From assembly GCA_964614415.1 (NCBI GenBank), contig CAZTLE010000107.1, positions 1 to 14,180 on the forward strand: a stretch of 14,180 bases of DNA, in the 5' to 3' direction. This DNA comes from CAZTLE01 sp964614415. GTDB taxonomy: Bacteria; Bacteroidota; Bacteroidia; Flavobacteriales; Flavobacteriaceae. A model generated the notes under the pieces. It ran no database searches and had not been told where the DNA came from. It saw nothing but the letters and a program-made list of their open reading frames with translations. Below, in pieces: positions 7,144 to 14,149 of this stretch (the first letter of the stretch is position 1; every line of letters begins with the position of its first letter). Made by a program: the position numbers and the translations under genes.

Positions 7144-8568
7144 TTACGGGATATCGATTGTAAAGACTCCGTTGGTAATCTCGAAGACCGTTGGATCGGT
7201 ACCTGATTGGTCAACCGCACTGAAAGAGAACGTTCCTTCCATAATACCGTTTTCAAGGTCTATAGCGGTAATTTCGAAAGTACCGGGATCGGATGTGAAA
7301 ATCTCCGTATTTCCGGAATCAGGGATGTAACTACCCACGATTTCATTTCCGGTTACAAGATTTGTACTCATCGCATAGCTCCCTACCTCCAAACTGGCTG
7401 GGAAAGTAATATTAAGACTTCGATTCTCGAGTGTAGTAGCGATCGTTATCACTTCAACCCCAATAAATGTTGAGGTGGCTACCTGTAAATCTTCCGGTAT
7501 GTACGTTTCTCCATCCACATCTGCCATTAATGGCGGCTGTGAATTGTCAACGGTTGGTTCGTAAGTAAGGGAGAATTCACCACCGGTGATCTCAACCACC
7601 GTCGGATCGTTGTTTAGCGGGTCGGTCGCAGTAAAACTAAATGTCCCTGAAATACGACCTGTGTCCGAGTTAAACTCGGTTATCTCGAGCGTACCGGGAT
7701 TGGACGTTAAACTCGCGCCCAAACCGCCGTCCTGGTACAGGCCAATGAATTGTGTTCCATTGGAAAGAGATTGTAGATCATAGGTGCCGGCACCGGATTC
7801 CTCCGGAATATCAATTCGAATGGTGGCCCCGGCTGCGTCTTCAGCCAATATCGTTAACATAGGGACATCCGAGATCAAACTATTAGTAACAGCTACCGAT
7901 GTATCAACGAATTCAGCACCATTAGTTCTGGCAAAGAATTGTTCGCTGGGATCACCGTTGCCATTGCCATCATCGTCATTCAAAGGACCGGTCATGAAGC
8001 GTATGGCCCTGAAATTACCTTCGGTAACATCAATAGTTTCAACGATAGGTTGCCCATCGGGATCAAGGATTATATTACCCTGATCATCACGTACGGCACG
8101 CACACCGGTAAATGTAAAGTTTCCGTCTGTGGTACCCGGGTTTACAATAGTTGCATTGGTAAGTGCGGTGATGTTCACGGTACCGATGGCTCCGAGTAAG
8201 AATTCGGTTGTAAAAGGATTATCGACATTGGTTGAGTCAGAGTATACTACACCATTAAGACTCCCCGGTCCGGATACCAAATTAAAGGTCGAACTGGTCA
8301 ACGAGTTCTCAATGGTCATGGTCATTTTCTCTTGTGTAGCAAACACATAGGCTTCAATTCGAAGCGTTCCATCCGGGGTACGTACGGCCCAGGTGGAGTC
8401 GGACACAAATTGAACGCCATCGATCATCGCCAGGAATTGTCCCGGTTCGGCTACAAAAGGATCATCTGTGGGGATTAAACCTTGTGGTATCGGCTCATTG
8501 TCGCACGATACAAAGGGCAACATAAGCATGGCGAGGGCGAACCAGCTAAGCGGTTTTAAGTAGTTCAT
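7144..8568 (-). CDS. Large lipoprotein with three beta-rich repeats
   Basis: I cannot name a function. The 474-residue protein starts with a lipoprotein signal peptide whose lipobox ends at Cys22 (LPFVSC). The acidic DNE after the cysteine resembles the surface-export signal described for Bacteroidota lipoproteins. Three related units follow at about residues 44-192, 210-337 and 346-474. Each begins with a D/N-G-x-x-[FY] strand (DGVQF, NGAEF, DGETY), passes a GxY-like turn and ends in GTFSF or FTFTG, then the pattern ITxGxF (VTEGNF in unit 1). Units 2 and 3 are closer to each other (DPTVVEITGGEFSL against DPTVFEITNGVFTI). An Asp/Gly/Asn linker, DDDGNGNGDPS, lies at 198-208 and could bind calcium. 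The pattern resembles lipoprotein families such as DUF6252 in flavobacteria, a tentative match. It has its own promoter-like site and shares the bidirectional terminator. Confidence 0.78.
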   Translation of the reverse strand: MNYLKPLSWFALAMLMLPFVSCDNEPIPQGLIPTDDPFVAEPGQFLAMIDGVQFVSDSTWAVRTPDGTLRIEAYVFATQEKMTMTIENSLTSSTFNLVSGPGSLNGVVYSDSTNVDNPFTTEFLLGAIGTVNITALTNATIVNPGTTDGNFTFTGVRAVRDDQGNIILDPDGQPIVETIDVTEGNFRAIRFMTGPLNDDDGNGNGDPSEQFFARTNGAEFVDTSVAVTNSLISDVPMLTILAEDAAGATIRIDIPEESGAGTYDLQSLSNGTQFIGLYQDGGLGASLTSNPGTLEITEFNSDTGRISGTFSFTATDPLNNDPTVVEITGGEFSLTYEPTVDNSQPPLMADVDGETYIPEDLQVATSTFIGVEVITIATTLENRSLNITFPASLEVGSYAMSTNLVTGNEIVGSYIPDSGNTEIFTSDPGTFEITAIDLENGIMEGTFSFSAVDQSGTDPTVFEITNGVFTIDIP

Positions 8569-8596
8569 AGGTAAGTAGATTTCTTTGGTACTAACG

Positions 8597-8604
8597 CAAA
8601 CTTA
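8597..8604 (-). promoter_or_regulatory. Candidate -7 element for the triple-repeat lipoprotein
   Basis: On the minus strand TAAGTTTG matches the Bacteroidota -7 consensus TAnnTTTG at all six fixed bases, about 28 bases before the ATG at 8568. I find no TTG at the expected distance upstream, so this is only half a promoter. It suggests that the lipoprotein can be transcribed independently of the MFS gene. Confidence 0.4.
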
Positions 8605-8616
8605 AGTAAAAATTGT

Positions 8617-9918
8617 TTATTGAGGCTGATTTTTGGGAACTCTAAGGAGTAAAATGACCCCTGTAATAAAGAAAACTACCAGGAATAACACGGAATTCCG
8701 CGTGCTTCCGGTAACGAGGTCAATGGTCCCATAGATAACCATTCCTATCACAATACCAATCTTTTCTGCAACATCATAAAAACTGAAGAATGACGCTGTA
8801 TCGGTGGTCTCCGGAAGGAATTTTGAGTAAGTGGACCGGGAAAGGGACTGTATGCCGCCCATTACAAGTCCAACGACTCCTGCTGCAATATAGAATTGCA
8901 TGGAAGATTCCATAAAGTAGGCGAACACACAAATAGCCACCCAAATGAGGTTGATTACGATCAGCGTCGGTATATTGCCATATTTCTCGGAAGACCGGGC
9001 GGTAAGTATGGCGCCCAGAACCGCCACCAGTTGAATGATCAGGATACTAATGATCAATCCCATGGTCTTTTCACTATCACCTCCCCAGGCAATTTCCTGC
9101 TCGCCGAAGTAGGTGGCAACAAGCATTACGGTCTGTACGGCCATGCTGTATACAAAAAAGGCCGCCAGATAGCGCTTGAGCTTCGGATTGCCCGTTAATG
9201 AGCGGTACACGCCCTGCAACTCCCGGTATCCGTTGAACAAAATACTGCGTGTGATCTTTTTTCCTTCGGAAGTTCCTTTGGGAAGATAATAAAAGGAATA
9301 CTGGGCAAACGCGATCCACCATACACCTACCATGACAAAGGACCATTGCATAGCACGGATCTGAGGCTCCCCTTCCTCCGCCCCTAGTACCATGACCAGG
9401 TTGATTACGAGTAGGATTACACTTCCAATATACCCCATGGAATACCCACGGGCACTTACCCGGTCGTGCTGGTACGGGAAGGCAATATCCGGTAAATATG
9501 AATTGTAGAAGACCAAACTGGCCCAAAATCCTATCAATGCAAGAAGATATGCCAACAAACTAAGATGTATGTTCTCGAGTGAGAAGAAGTACAATGCAAT
9601 ACAGGAAAGACCGCCAAGGTAGCAGAAGAACTTCATGAAGATCTTCTTGTTACCCGAATAATCTGCTATTCCCGATAACAACGGGGAAATAAACGAGACT
9701 ATAAGAAATGCAAGCGCCGTAGTGTAGTAAATGATCGGACCACTTTCCAGTTCCCAACCCAGTACTTCTGCAGACTCCACGCCTTTCATATCAAACAGCG
9801 CGGCGTAGTAGATAGGAAAAACCGCAGATGCGATTACCAGACTATACACAGAATTGGCCCAATCGTAAAAGGCCCAGGCATTAAGCAGTTTACGACTTCC
9901 TTTCTTGAGATTTGGCAT
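8617..9918 (-). CDS. MFS transporter of the Atg22/UMF1 family
   Basis: This 433-residue protein is an inner-membrane transporter of the major facilitator superfamily with about 12 hydrophobic segments. Its N-terminus has the signature of the Atg22/UMF1 group, NAWAFYDWANSVYSLVIAS (residues 13-31). The substrate of bacterial members is not established; yeast Atg22 exports amino acids from the vacuole. Residues 215-245 form the hydrophilic central loop expected between the six-helix halves, and GLVMGGIQSLSRSTYSKFLPE near 349-369 is the conserved loop region of the second half. The ATG at 9918 directly precedes the conserved N-terminus. It lies 67 bases downstream of the M48 peptidase gene, with a strong hairpin between them, and 48 bases upstream of the triple-repeat lipoprotein. 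Whether these three act together is not shown. Confidence 0.88.
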   Translation of the reverse strand: MPNLKKGSRKLLNAWAFYDWANSVYSLVIASAVFPIYYAALFDMKGVESAEVLGWELESGPIIYYTTALAFLIVSFISPLLSGIADYSGNKKIFMKFFCYLGGLSCIALYFFSLENIHLSLLAYLLALIGFWASLVFYNSYLPDIAFPYQHDRVSARGYSMGYIGSVILLVINLVMVLGAEEGEPQIRAMQWSFVMVGVWWIAFAQYSFYYLPKGTSEGKKITRSILFNGYRELQGVYRSLTGNPKLKRYLAAFFVYSMAVQTVMLVATYFGEQEIAWGGDSEKTMGLIISILIIQLVAVLGAILTARSSEKYGNIPTLIVINLIWVAICVFAYFMESSMQFYIAAGVVGLVMGGIQSLSRSTYSKFLPETTDTASFFSFYDVAEKIGIVIGMVIYGTIDLVTGSTRNSVLFLVVFFITGVILLLRVPKNQPQ

Positions 9919-9931
9919 AGGACTTAAATTA

Positions 9932-9957
9932 TAAGAGCTGCCCGAAGGCAGCTCCTA
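9932..9957 (-). terminator. UUCG-loop hairpin between the M48 and MFS genes
   Basis: The minus-strand RNA has an eight-base-pair GC-rich stem, GAGCUGCC and GGCAGCUC, capped by a C(UUCG)G tetraloop, an exceptionally stable loop. Three weaker outer pairs can extend it. The sequence after the stem, UUAUAAUUU, is only partly U-rich, so it may be a leaky terminator or a processing and stability element. It ends 13 bases before the MFS ATG. Confidence 0.65.
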
Positions 9958-9985
9958 AAGTAAGTAAATAATTTTTAAGCCAATG

Positions 9986-10807
9986 TTATTTCTTGAAGCT
10001 GGTAACGCCGTACTTTCTAGCTTCGACCTTTGCTTCATTGGCCCAGCTTTTTATGTTGTTAATCCGGGTATCGCTGGATGGATGCGTACTAAGGAATTCA
10101 GGAGGTGCGTTTCCACCGGAATTAGCTTTCATGCGCTCCCAAAGGAAAGCAGCTTCCATAGGATCATAGCCCGCTATCGCCATTAGTGTCAGCCCAATAC
10201 GATCGGCTTCGCTTTCATGACCACGGCTAAAGGGTAGCATTACACCAACGGTTGATCCTATCCCGTAGGCCGTGTTGAATATTTCTTGATTTTTCGGGTC
10301 TTTGCTTAAAGCCACATTTCCGGCTACGGCTCCCAGGGCCTGCAACTGCCCGGCACTCATTCGCTGTTGCCCGTGATTTGCAAGGGCGTGCGCCACCTCA
10401 TGTCCCATGATCGCCGCAATTCCGGCTTCACCATCGGCTATGGGTAATATACCGGAGTAGAAAACGATCTTCCCTCCCGGCATGCACCAGGCATTAACTG
10501 TAGGATCGTCCACCAGATTGTACTCCCATTGGTAATCCTTGAGATAACCGGCATACCCATTGGCGTTGAGCCAGCGTTCTGAGGCGGTAGAGATCTTCTG
10601 ACCTATATTTTGAATCATTTGGGCTTCAGGAGTACCTGTTACCACATTATTTTCAGATAAAAACTGATCGTATTGCTGAAAGGCCATTGGGAATATCTGG
10701 GAATTGGGAACCAATGCCAACGTCTTTTTACCGGTAAACGGATTCGTACTACAGGCGATCATCAATGAAACGACAGCAATGATGGAGAGTGATTTTTTCA
10801 GTTTCAT
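9986..10807 (-). CDS. M48 family zinc metallopeptidase lipoprotein
   Basis: The 273-residue protein is a membrane-anchored zinc peptidase of the M48 family, like the E. coli envelope proteases LoiP and YcaL in length and layout; it lacks the TPR domain of BepA. The lipobox ends at Cys19 (SLMIAC). There are no acidic residues right after the cysteine, so it may stay on the periplasmic side. The active site is HEVAH at 136-140 (two His ligands and the catalytic Glu), and the third zinc ligand is Glu200 in HESEADRIG (197-205). Other family features are NAWCMPGGKIVFYSGIL (105-121) and the C-terminal THPSSDTRI (241-249). A role in outer-membrane protein quality control is inferred from the family. 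The ATG at 10807 precedes a standard signal peptide, and a fair promoter lies upstream in the divergent gap. Confidence 0.92.
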   Translation of the reverse strand: MKLKKSLSIIAVVSLMIACSTNPFTGKKTLALVPNSQIFPMAFQQYDQFLSENNVVTGTPEAQMIQNIGQKISTASERWLNANGYAGYLKDYQWEYNLVDDPTVNAWCMPGGKIVFYSGILPIADGEAGIAAIMGHEVAHALANHGQQRMSAGQLQALGAVAGNVALSKDPKNQEIFNTAYGIGSTVGVMLPFSRGHESEADRIGLTLMAIAGYDPMEAAFLWERMKANSGGNAPPEFLSTHPSSDTRINNIKSWANEAKVEARKYGVTSFKK

Positions 10808-10840
10808 TTTTTCTAATTTCTCGTGTTACTAATTAACGTT

Positions 10841-10871
10841 CCAAGTTACATATTTATTAAGGGCTTTACAA
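10841..10871 (-). promoter_or_regulatory. Candidate promoter of the M48 peptidase gene
   Basis: On the minus strand TTG (10871 to 10869) and TAACTTGG (10848 to 10841) are 20 bases apart. They match the Bacteroidota -33 TTG and five of six bases of -7 TAnnTTTG at a normal spacing. The leader to the ATG at 10807 would be about 25-30 bases. It is the best complete promoter match in the window. Confidence 0.5.
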
Positions 10872-10895
10872 TATTCGGGCCAGAATATAGCCCTT
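10859..10895. repeat. Interrupted inverted repeat in a divergent gene gap
   Basis: AAGGGCT and ATATTC, separated by five bases, are complementary to GAATAT and AGCCCTT, which are directly joined; the central loop is GGGCCA. This gives 13 pairs with a five-base bulge on one side. It overlaps the -33 site of the M48 promoter and lies about 70 bases upstream of the plus-strand lipoprotein gene, so it could be an operator. Confidence 0.5.
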
Positions 10896-10965
10896 GAGAA
10901 TTATGGATTTCGATAAAGAGCAAATTGGCCCGACTTTTGCTTACAACTGATCAAACTTAATTACT

Positions 10966-11484
10966 ATGAAGCGAATTTATGTATTACTAGCAATTTGTAC
11001 CCCACTCTTATTTTTATCCTGCGAAGGAGATCCGGGACCTCCGGGACCTCCCGGAATCAACATTCTTGGTAACGTCTTCGAAGTGAACATCGATTTCACT
11101 CAGGGCAATGACTATCGACAGCTGGTCACTTTCCCAAACTCCATTGAAGTCTTTGAAAGCGACGTTGTTCTCGTTTATTGGTTGGAGGATGTCGTATCAG
11201 ACGGACAAGGTGGCACACTGGATGTTTGGAGTCAGCTTCCTCAAACCATTTATTTGAACGGAGGCGGATCTTTCCAGTACACATTCAATCACACCTTTTT
11301 GGATGCTCTAATCTTCCTTCAGGGCGATGTTGACCTGTCAACGTTAGGAAACGGTTTCACGAACGACCAAATATTCCGAATTGCAATAGTTCCCGCAGAA
11401 TTTGGGTCGGCCGATCTTTCGATGGATGACCTTTTGCGTAACTTGCAACTTGAATCCAGTGAAATTGAAACCCTTTTAGATTAA
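10966..11484 (+). CDS. Small lipoprotein with collagen-like Gly-Pro-Pro stretch
   Basis: The 172-residue protein has a lipoprotein signal peptide with lipobox LFLSC ending at Cys19, followed by EGDPGPPGPPG, three collagen-type G-x-y triplets. This short collagen-like neck after the lipid anchor recurs in Bacteroidota lipoproteins of unknown function, but three triplets are too few to form a stable triple helix alone. The remaining 140 residues are beta-rich and acidic with no motif I can name. The acidic residues just after the cysteine could mark it for surface export. A weak -7 match, GACTTTTG at 10932-10939, precedes the gene. Its stop codon is followed with no gap by the ATG of the exported MsrB, so the two are almost certainly co-transcribed. 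This hints at, but does not show, a surface protein that needs methionine repair; it contains only two methionines itself. Confidence 0.8.
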   Translation: MKRIYVLLAICTPLLFLSCEGDPGPPGPPGINILGNVFEVNIDFTQGNDYRQLVTFPNSIEVFESDVVLVYWLEDVVSDGQGGTLDVWSQLPQTIYLNGGGSFQYTFNHTFLDALIFLQGDVDLSTLGNGFTNDQIFRIAIVPAEFGSADLSMDDLLRNLQLESSEIETLLD

Positions 11485-11970
11485 ATGAAAAACCTGTTCA
11501 TCGCTGTCATTAGCTTGTTATTTTTAGGTTGTAACTCCAACGCCCAAAAGAGTAAAGAAGAAAAGGTATATCCGGTATCGAAAACCGAAGCCGAATGGAG
11601 AGCGCAGCTTACCGAACTACAGTATTATGTGCTTCGCGAAGCCGGCACCGAGCGGGCCTTTACAAGCGAACTTAATAAGAATTATGCTCCCGGAACCTAT
11701 GTGTGCGCTGCCTGCGAAACACCACTGTTTGAAGGAGAGCACAAGTTCGACAGCGGGACCGGATGGCCAAGTTTCGATCGGGAGATCGAAGGGAACGTGG
11801 CGTATTCTACCGATTATAAGATAGGATATGCGCGCACCGAAGAACATTGTGCAACATGCGGTGGCCATTTGGGACATGTATTCAACGACGGTCCCAGAGA
11901 AACCACGGGTAAAAGACATTGTATAAACGGGGCAGCCCTTAAATTTATTCCGGAGACCGATGAAAAGTAA
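11485..11970 (+). CDS. msrB: Exported lipoprotein methionine-R-sulfoxide reductase
   Basis: MsrB reduces the R form of methionine sulfoxide in oxidised proteins. This 161-residue copy carries a lipobox, LFLGC, ending at Cys16, so it should work in the periplasm on a lipid anchor. The MsrB domain runs from about residue 34 to 156. Zinc is held by CAAC (74-77) and CATC (122-125), and the catalytic cysteine is Cys146 in RHCINGAAL; HLGHVFNDGP lies at 128-137. At the site where many MsrB proteins have the resolving cysteine (SGCGWPSF), this copy has Thr92 (SGTGWPSF), as in resolving-Cys-free MsrB proteins. It therefore probably needs another thiol or a direct thioredoxin-like partner for recycling. 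The ATG abuts the preceding stop codon, and the gene overlaps the next msrB by 11 bases. Confidence 0.95.
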   Translation: MKNLFIAVISLLFLGCNSNAQKSKEEKVYPVSKTEAEWRAQLTELQYYVLREAGTERAFTSELNKNYAPGTYVCAACETPLFEGEHKFDSGTGWPSFDREIEGNVAYSTDYKIGYARTEEHCATCGGHLGHVFNDGPRETTGKRHCINGAALKFIPETDEK

Positions 11971-12367
11971 AGCCTATCCCATTCACAAAACGGAGGAAGA
12001 ATGGCTCGCCGAACTAGGCGCCGATCGGTATCGAATTCTTCGTGGAAAAGGCACGGAACGCCCATTTACAGGAGAATATAACTTACATTTTGACCAGGGA
12101 GAATATCAATGCGGGGCGTGTCATACGCCCCTCTTTGACAGTGACAGCAAGTTTGAAAGCGGGTGCGGTTGGCCCTCATTCGATGCTGCCAAAGAAGGAG
12201 CTGTAGAGTATATACTGGACAAGACCCACGGTATGATACGTACCGAAATCGTGTGTGCCACCTGTGGAAGTCACCTGGGTCACGTTTTTAACGATGGGCC
12301 TACCGATACCGGACAGCGCTACTGCGTCAATTCGCTTTCCGTAGATTTTAAAAAACCGGGGAATTAA
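11960..12367 (+). CDS. msrB: Cytosolic methionine-R-sulfoxide reductase
   Basis: This second MsrB has 135 residues and no signal peptide, so it is cytosolic. The zinc cysteines are C51 and C54 (CGAC) and C99 and C102 (CATC). The catalytic Cys122 lies in RYCVNS, as in E. coli MsrB. Unlike its upstream neighbour, it keeps Cys69 in SGCGWPSF, the usual resolving position, which permits a Cys69-Cys122 disulfide recycled by thioredoxin. The two copies align over nearly their whole length (KTEAEWRAQL against KTEEEWLAEL near the start), so they arose by duplication or by joining of two MsrB types. The ATG at 11960 lies inside the last codons of the exported copy, with an 11-base overlap in a different frame, so translation is probably coupled. 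No terminator follows before the next small gene. Confidence 0.96.
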   Translation: MKSKAYPIHKTEEEWLAELGADRYRILRGKGTERPFTGEYNLHFDQGEYQCGACHTPLFDSDSKFESGCGWPSFDAAKEGAVEYILDKTHGMIRTEIVCATCGSHLGHVFNDGPTDTGQRYCVNSLSVDFKKPGN

Positions 12368-12417
12368 ACCTTCACCTTACTTTTTCAGTCAAAAGGGAAA
12401 CCAAATTAAGTAGTCCC

Positions 12418-12639
12418 ATGAAAAAGTATTTGTTTATCCTGGCTATTGCCACCGTATCATTTTCCTCTTGTACAACCCGGGTTGTAACTACTACTCCTGC
12501 CCCGAACAGGGTCGTTGTTGTAAAGAAAGCACCGAGAAACCATAAAGTCGTGGTCGTTAAAGGACAACGGTATTATGTTTGGAACAACACATATCATCGG
12601 AAAACCTCCCGCGGATATGTGGTCGTAAAGGTGCGATAA
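12418..12639 (+). CDS. Small basic lipoprotein, function unknown
   Basis: I do not recognise a named family. The 73-residue protein starts MKKYLFILAIATVSFSSC, a lipoprotein signal peptide with its lipid-modified cysteine at residue 18. The mature part of about 56 residues is strongly basic (Lys and Arg) and alternates short valine runs, RVVVVKKAP and HKVVVVKG, with an aromatic stretch, YYVWNNTYH, suggesting a small beta structure. It lies 50 bases after the cytosolic msrB on the same strand without an evident terminator, so it may be read through from that operon. Similar short Val-rich lipoproteins are frequent in flavobacteria. The clear signal peptide and codon pattern make a real gene likely. 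Confidence 0.72.
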   Translation: MKKYLFILAIATVSFSSCTTRVVTTTPAPNRVVVVKKAPRNHKVVVVKGQRYYVWNNTYHRKTSRGYVVVKVR

Positions 12640-12730
12640 GCCCATCTTCAAAAAAGCCCGGCAACTTTCGCCGTTCCACTAACATTTCGTAAATTCGTTT
12701 CCTCAAAATAAGCCATATTAAAACTTGGAA

Positions 12731-14107
12731 ATGAGCAAATACGATGTGATAGTTCTGGGAAGCGGACCCGGTGGATATGTTACCGCAATTAGAGCCTCTC
12801 AATTAGGTCTCAAAACAGCTGTTGTAGAGAAAGAAAGTCTGGGTGGTGTGTGCCTTAACTGGGGATGTATACCAACAAAGGCTTTACTGAAAAGTGCACA
12901 GGTCTTTGACTACCTGAAGCACGCGGAAGATTACGGACTCGTTGTGAAAGATGCCGATAAAGATTTTGGTAAGGTCATTGACCGAAGCCGCGGTGTCGCC
13001 GATGGGATGAGTAAAGGGGTTCAGTTCCTGATGAAAAAGAACAAGATCGACGTCATTGAGGGCTACGGAAAGGTAAAGCCCGGGAAGAAGGTTGATGTTG
13101 ATGGAAAAGAATACAGTGCCGATCATATAATTATCGCTACGGGTGCCCGATCCCGTGAATTGCCAAACCTTCCCCAGGATGGTAAAAAAGTGATCGGATA
13201 CCGGGAAGCCATGTCACTTTCCAAACAACCTAAAAGTATGATCGTTGTTGGTAGTGGTGCAATTGGTGTTGAGTTTGCCCATTTCTACAATGCCATGGGC
13301 ACCGAAGTGACTATCGTTGAATTCCTACCGAATCTCGTACCTCTGGAGGATGAGGAAATATCCAAGCAGTTCGAAAGATCCTTTAAAAAGGCCGGTATTA
13401 AGGTAATGACCAATTCTTCGGTAGAATCCGTGGATACGAGTGGAAAGACCGTAAAGGCCACTGTTAAGACTAAAAAAGGTGAAGAAGTAATTGAGGCGGA
13501 CATCGTATTATCAGCCGTGGGAATTTCCGCTAACATTGAAAATATTGGACTTGAAGACGTAGGAATTGCTACCGACCGCGGTAAGATCATGGTCAATGAT
13601 TGGTACCAAACCAACATTCCGGGATACTATGCCATCGGAGATTGCGTTCCGGGTCAGGCACTGGCTCACGTAGCTTCGGCAGAGGGAATTACCTGTGTTG
13701 AGAAGATCGCCGGTCTTCATGTAGAACCTATTGATTACGGGAATATTCCGGGATGTACCTATGCGACGCCGGAAATTGCCAGTGTAGGGATGACAGAAAA
13801 GCAGGCGAAAGAAGCCGGATACGAATTAAAGATCGGTAAGTTCCCATTCTCGGCAAGCGGAAAAGCCAAAGCAGCAGGCACCCCTGATGGTTTCGTAAAA
13901 GTAATCTTCGACGCCAAATACGGCGAATGGTTAGGCTGCCATATGATCGGTGCCGGAGTGACAGATATGATCGCTGAGGCGGTCGTAGCCAGAAAACTGG
14001 AAACCACAGGACATGAGATCATTAAGTCGGTACACCCCCACCCTACGATGAGTGAAGCCGTTATGGAGGCTGCAGCTGCTGCCTATGACGAAGTGATTCA
14101 TCTATAA
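12731..14107 (+). CDS. lpdA: Dihydrolipoyl dehydrogenase (E3 component)
   Basis: This flavoenzyme reoxidises dihydrolipoamide with NAD+ and is the shared E3 subunit of the pyruvate and 2-oxoglutarate dehydrogenase complexes and the glycine cleavage system. From the ATG at 12731 it has 458 residues, close to the usual length. FAD binds at GSGPGG (10-15); the redox disulfide is Cys41-Cys46 in GGVCLNWGCIPTK; the NAD-binding motif is GSGAIG (174-179); the second FAD motif is YYAIGDC (299-305); and the catalytic base is His437 with Glu442 in HPHPTMSE. An in-frame TTG at 12725 would add two residues and is unlikely. A weak promoter candidate is TAAATTCG at 12690-12697. The gene stands alone, without E1 or E2 genes nearby, and ends in a strong terminator. 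Confidence 0.96.
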   Translation: MSKYDVIVLGSGPGGYVTAIRASQLGLKTAVVEKESLGGVCLNWGCIPTKALLKSAQVFDYLKHAEDYGLVVKDADKDFGKVIDRSRGVADGMSKGVQFLMKKNKIDVIEGYGKVKPGKKVDVDGKEYSADHIIIATGARSRELPNLPQDGKKVIGYREAMSLSKQPKSMIVVGSGAIGVEFAHFYNAMGTEVTIVEFLPNLVPLEDEEISKQFERSFKKAGIKVMTNSSVESVDTSGKTVKATVKTKKGEEVIEADIVLSAVGISANIENIGLEDVGIATDRGKIMVNDWYQTNIPGYYAIGDCVPGQALAHVASAEGITCVEKIAGLHVEPIDYGNIPGCTYATPEIASVGMTEKQAKEAGYELKIGKFPFSASGKAKAAGTPDGFVKVIFDAKYGEWLGCHMIGAGVTDMIAEAVVARKLETTGHEIIKSVHPHPTMSEAVMEAAAAAYDEVIHL

Positions 14108-14123
14108 GACCTTTAAAAACCAG

Positions 14124-14149
14124 AAAAAGCCCCAAAAGGGGCTTTTTTT
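14124..14149 (+). terminator. Intrinsic terminator after lpdA
   Basis: AAAAAGCCCC and GGGGCTTTTT form a ten-base-pair stem with an AAAA loop, followed by further T residues (seven in the run 14143-14149). It starts 17 bases after the lpdA stop codon. The A-run on the other side could let it work on the minus strand as well. The remaining 31 bases of the window show nothing recognisable. Confidence 0.93.

Noticed and set aside
9077..9526. Open frame of 149 codons on the minus strand inside the MFS gene
   Set aside because: It overlaps the transporter in another frame; the product is rich in Cys, Gly and Arg with no membrane segments, while the MFS frame has the clear family signature.
11030..11056. 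Nine-base tandem repeat CCGGGACCT
   Set aside because: This is just the coding of repeated Gly-Pro-Pro triplets in the collagen-like lipoprotein, not a separate DNA element.
12418..12639. Basic Val-rich small protein as a possible toxin or antimicrobial peptide
   Set aside because: It has a standard lipoprotein signal with lipobox, and no partner antitoxin or immunity gene is adjacent.
12654..12675. Small hairpin CGGC-AACTTTC-GCCG after the basic lipoprotein
   Set aside because: The stem has only four base pairs and no U-run follows, so I cannot call it a terminator.
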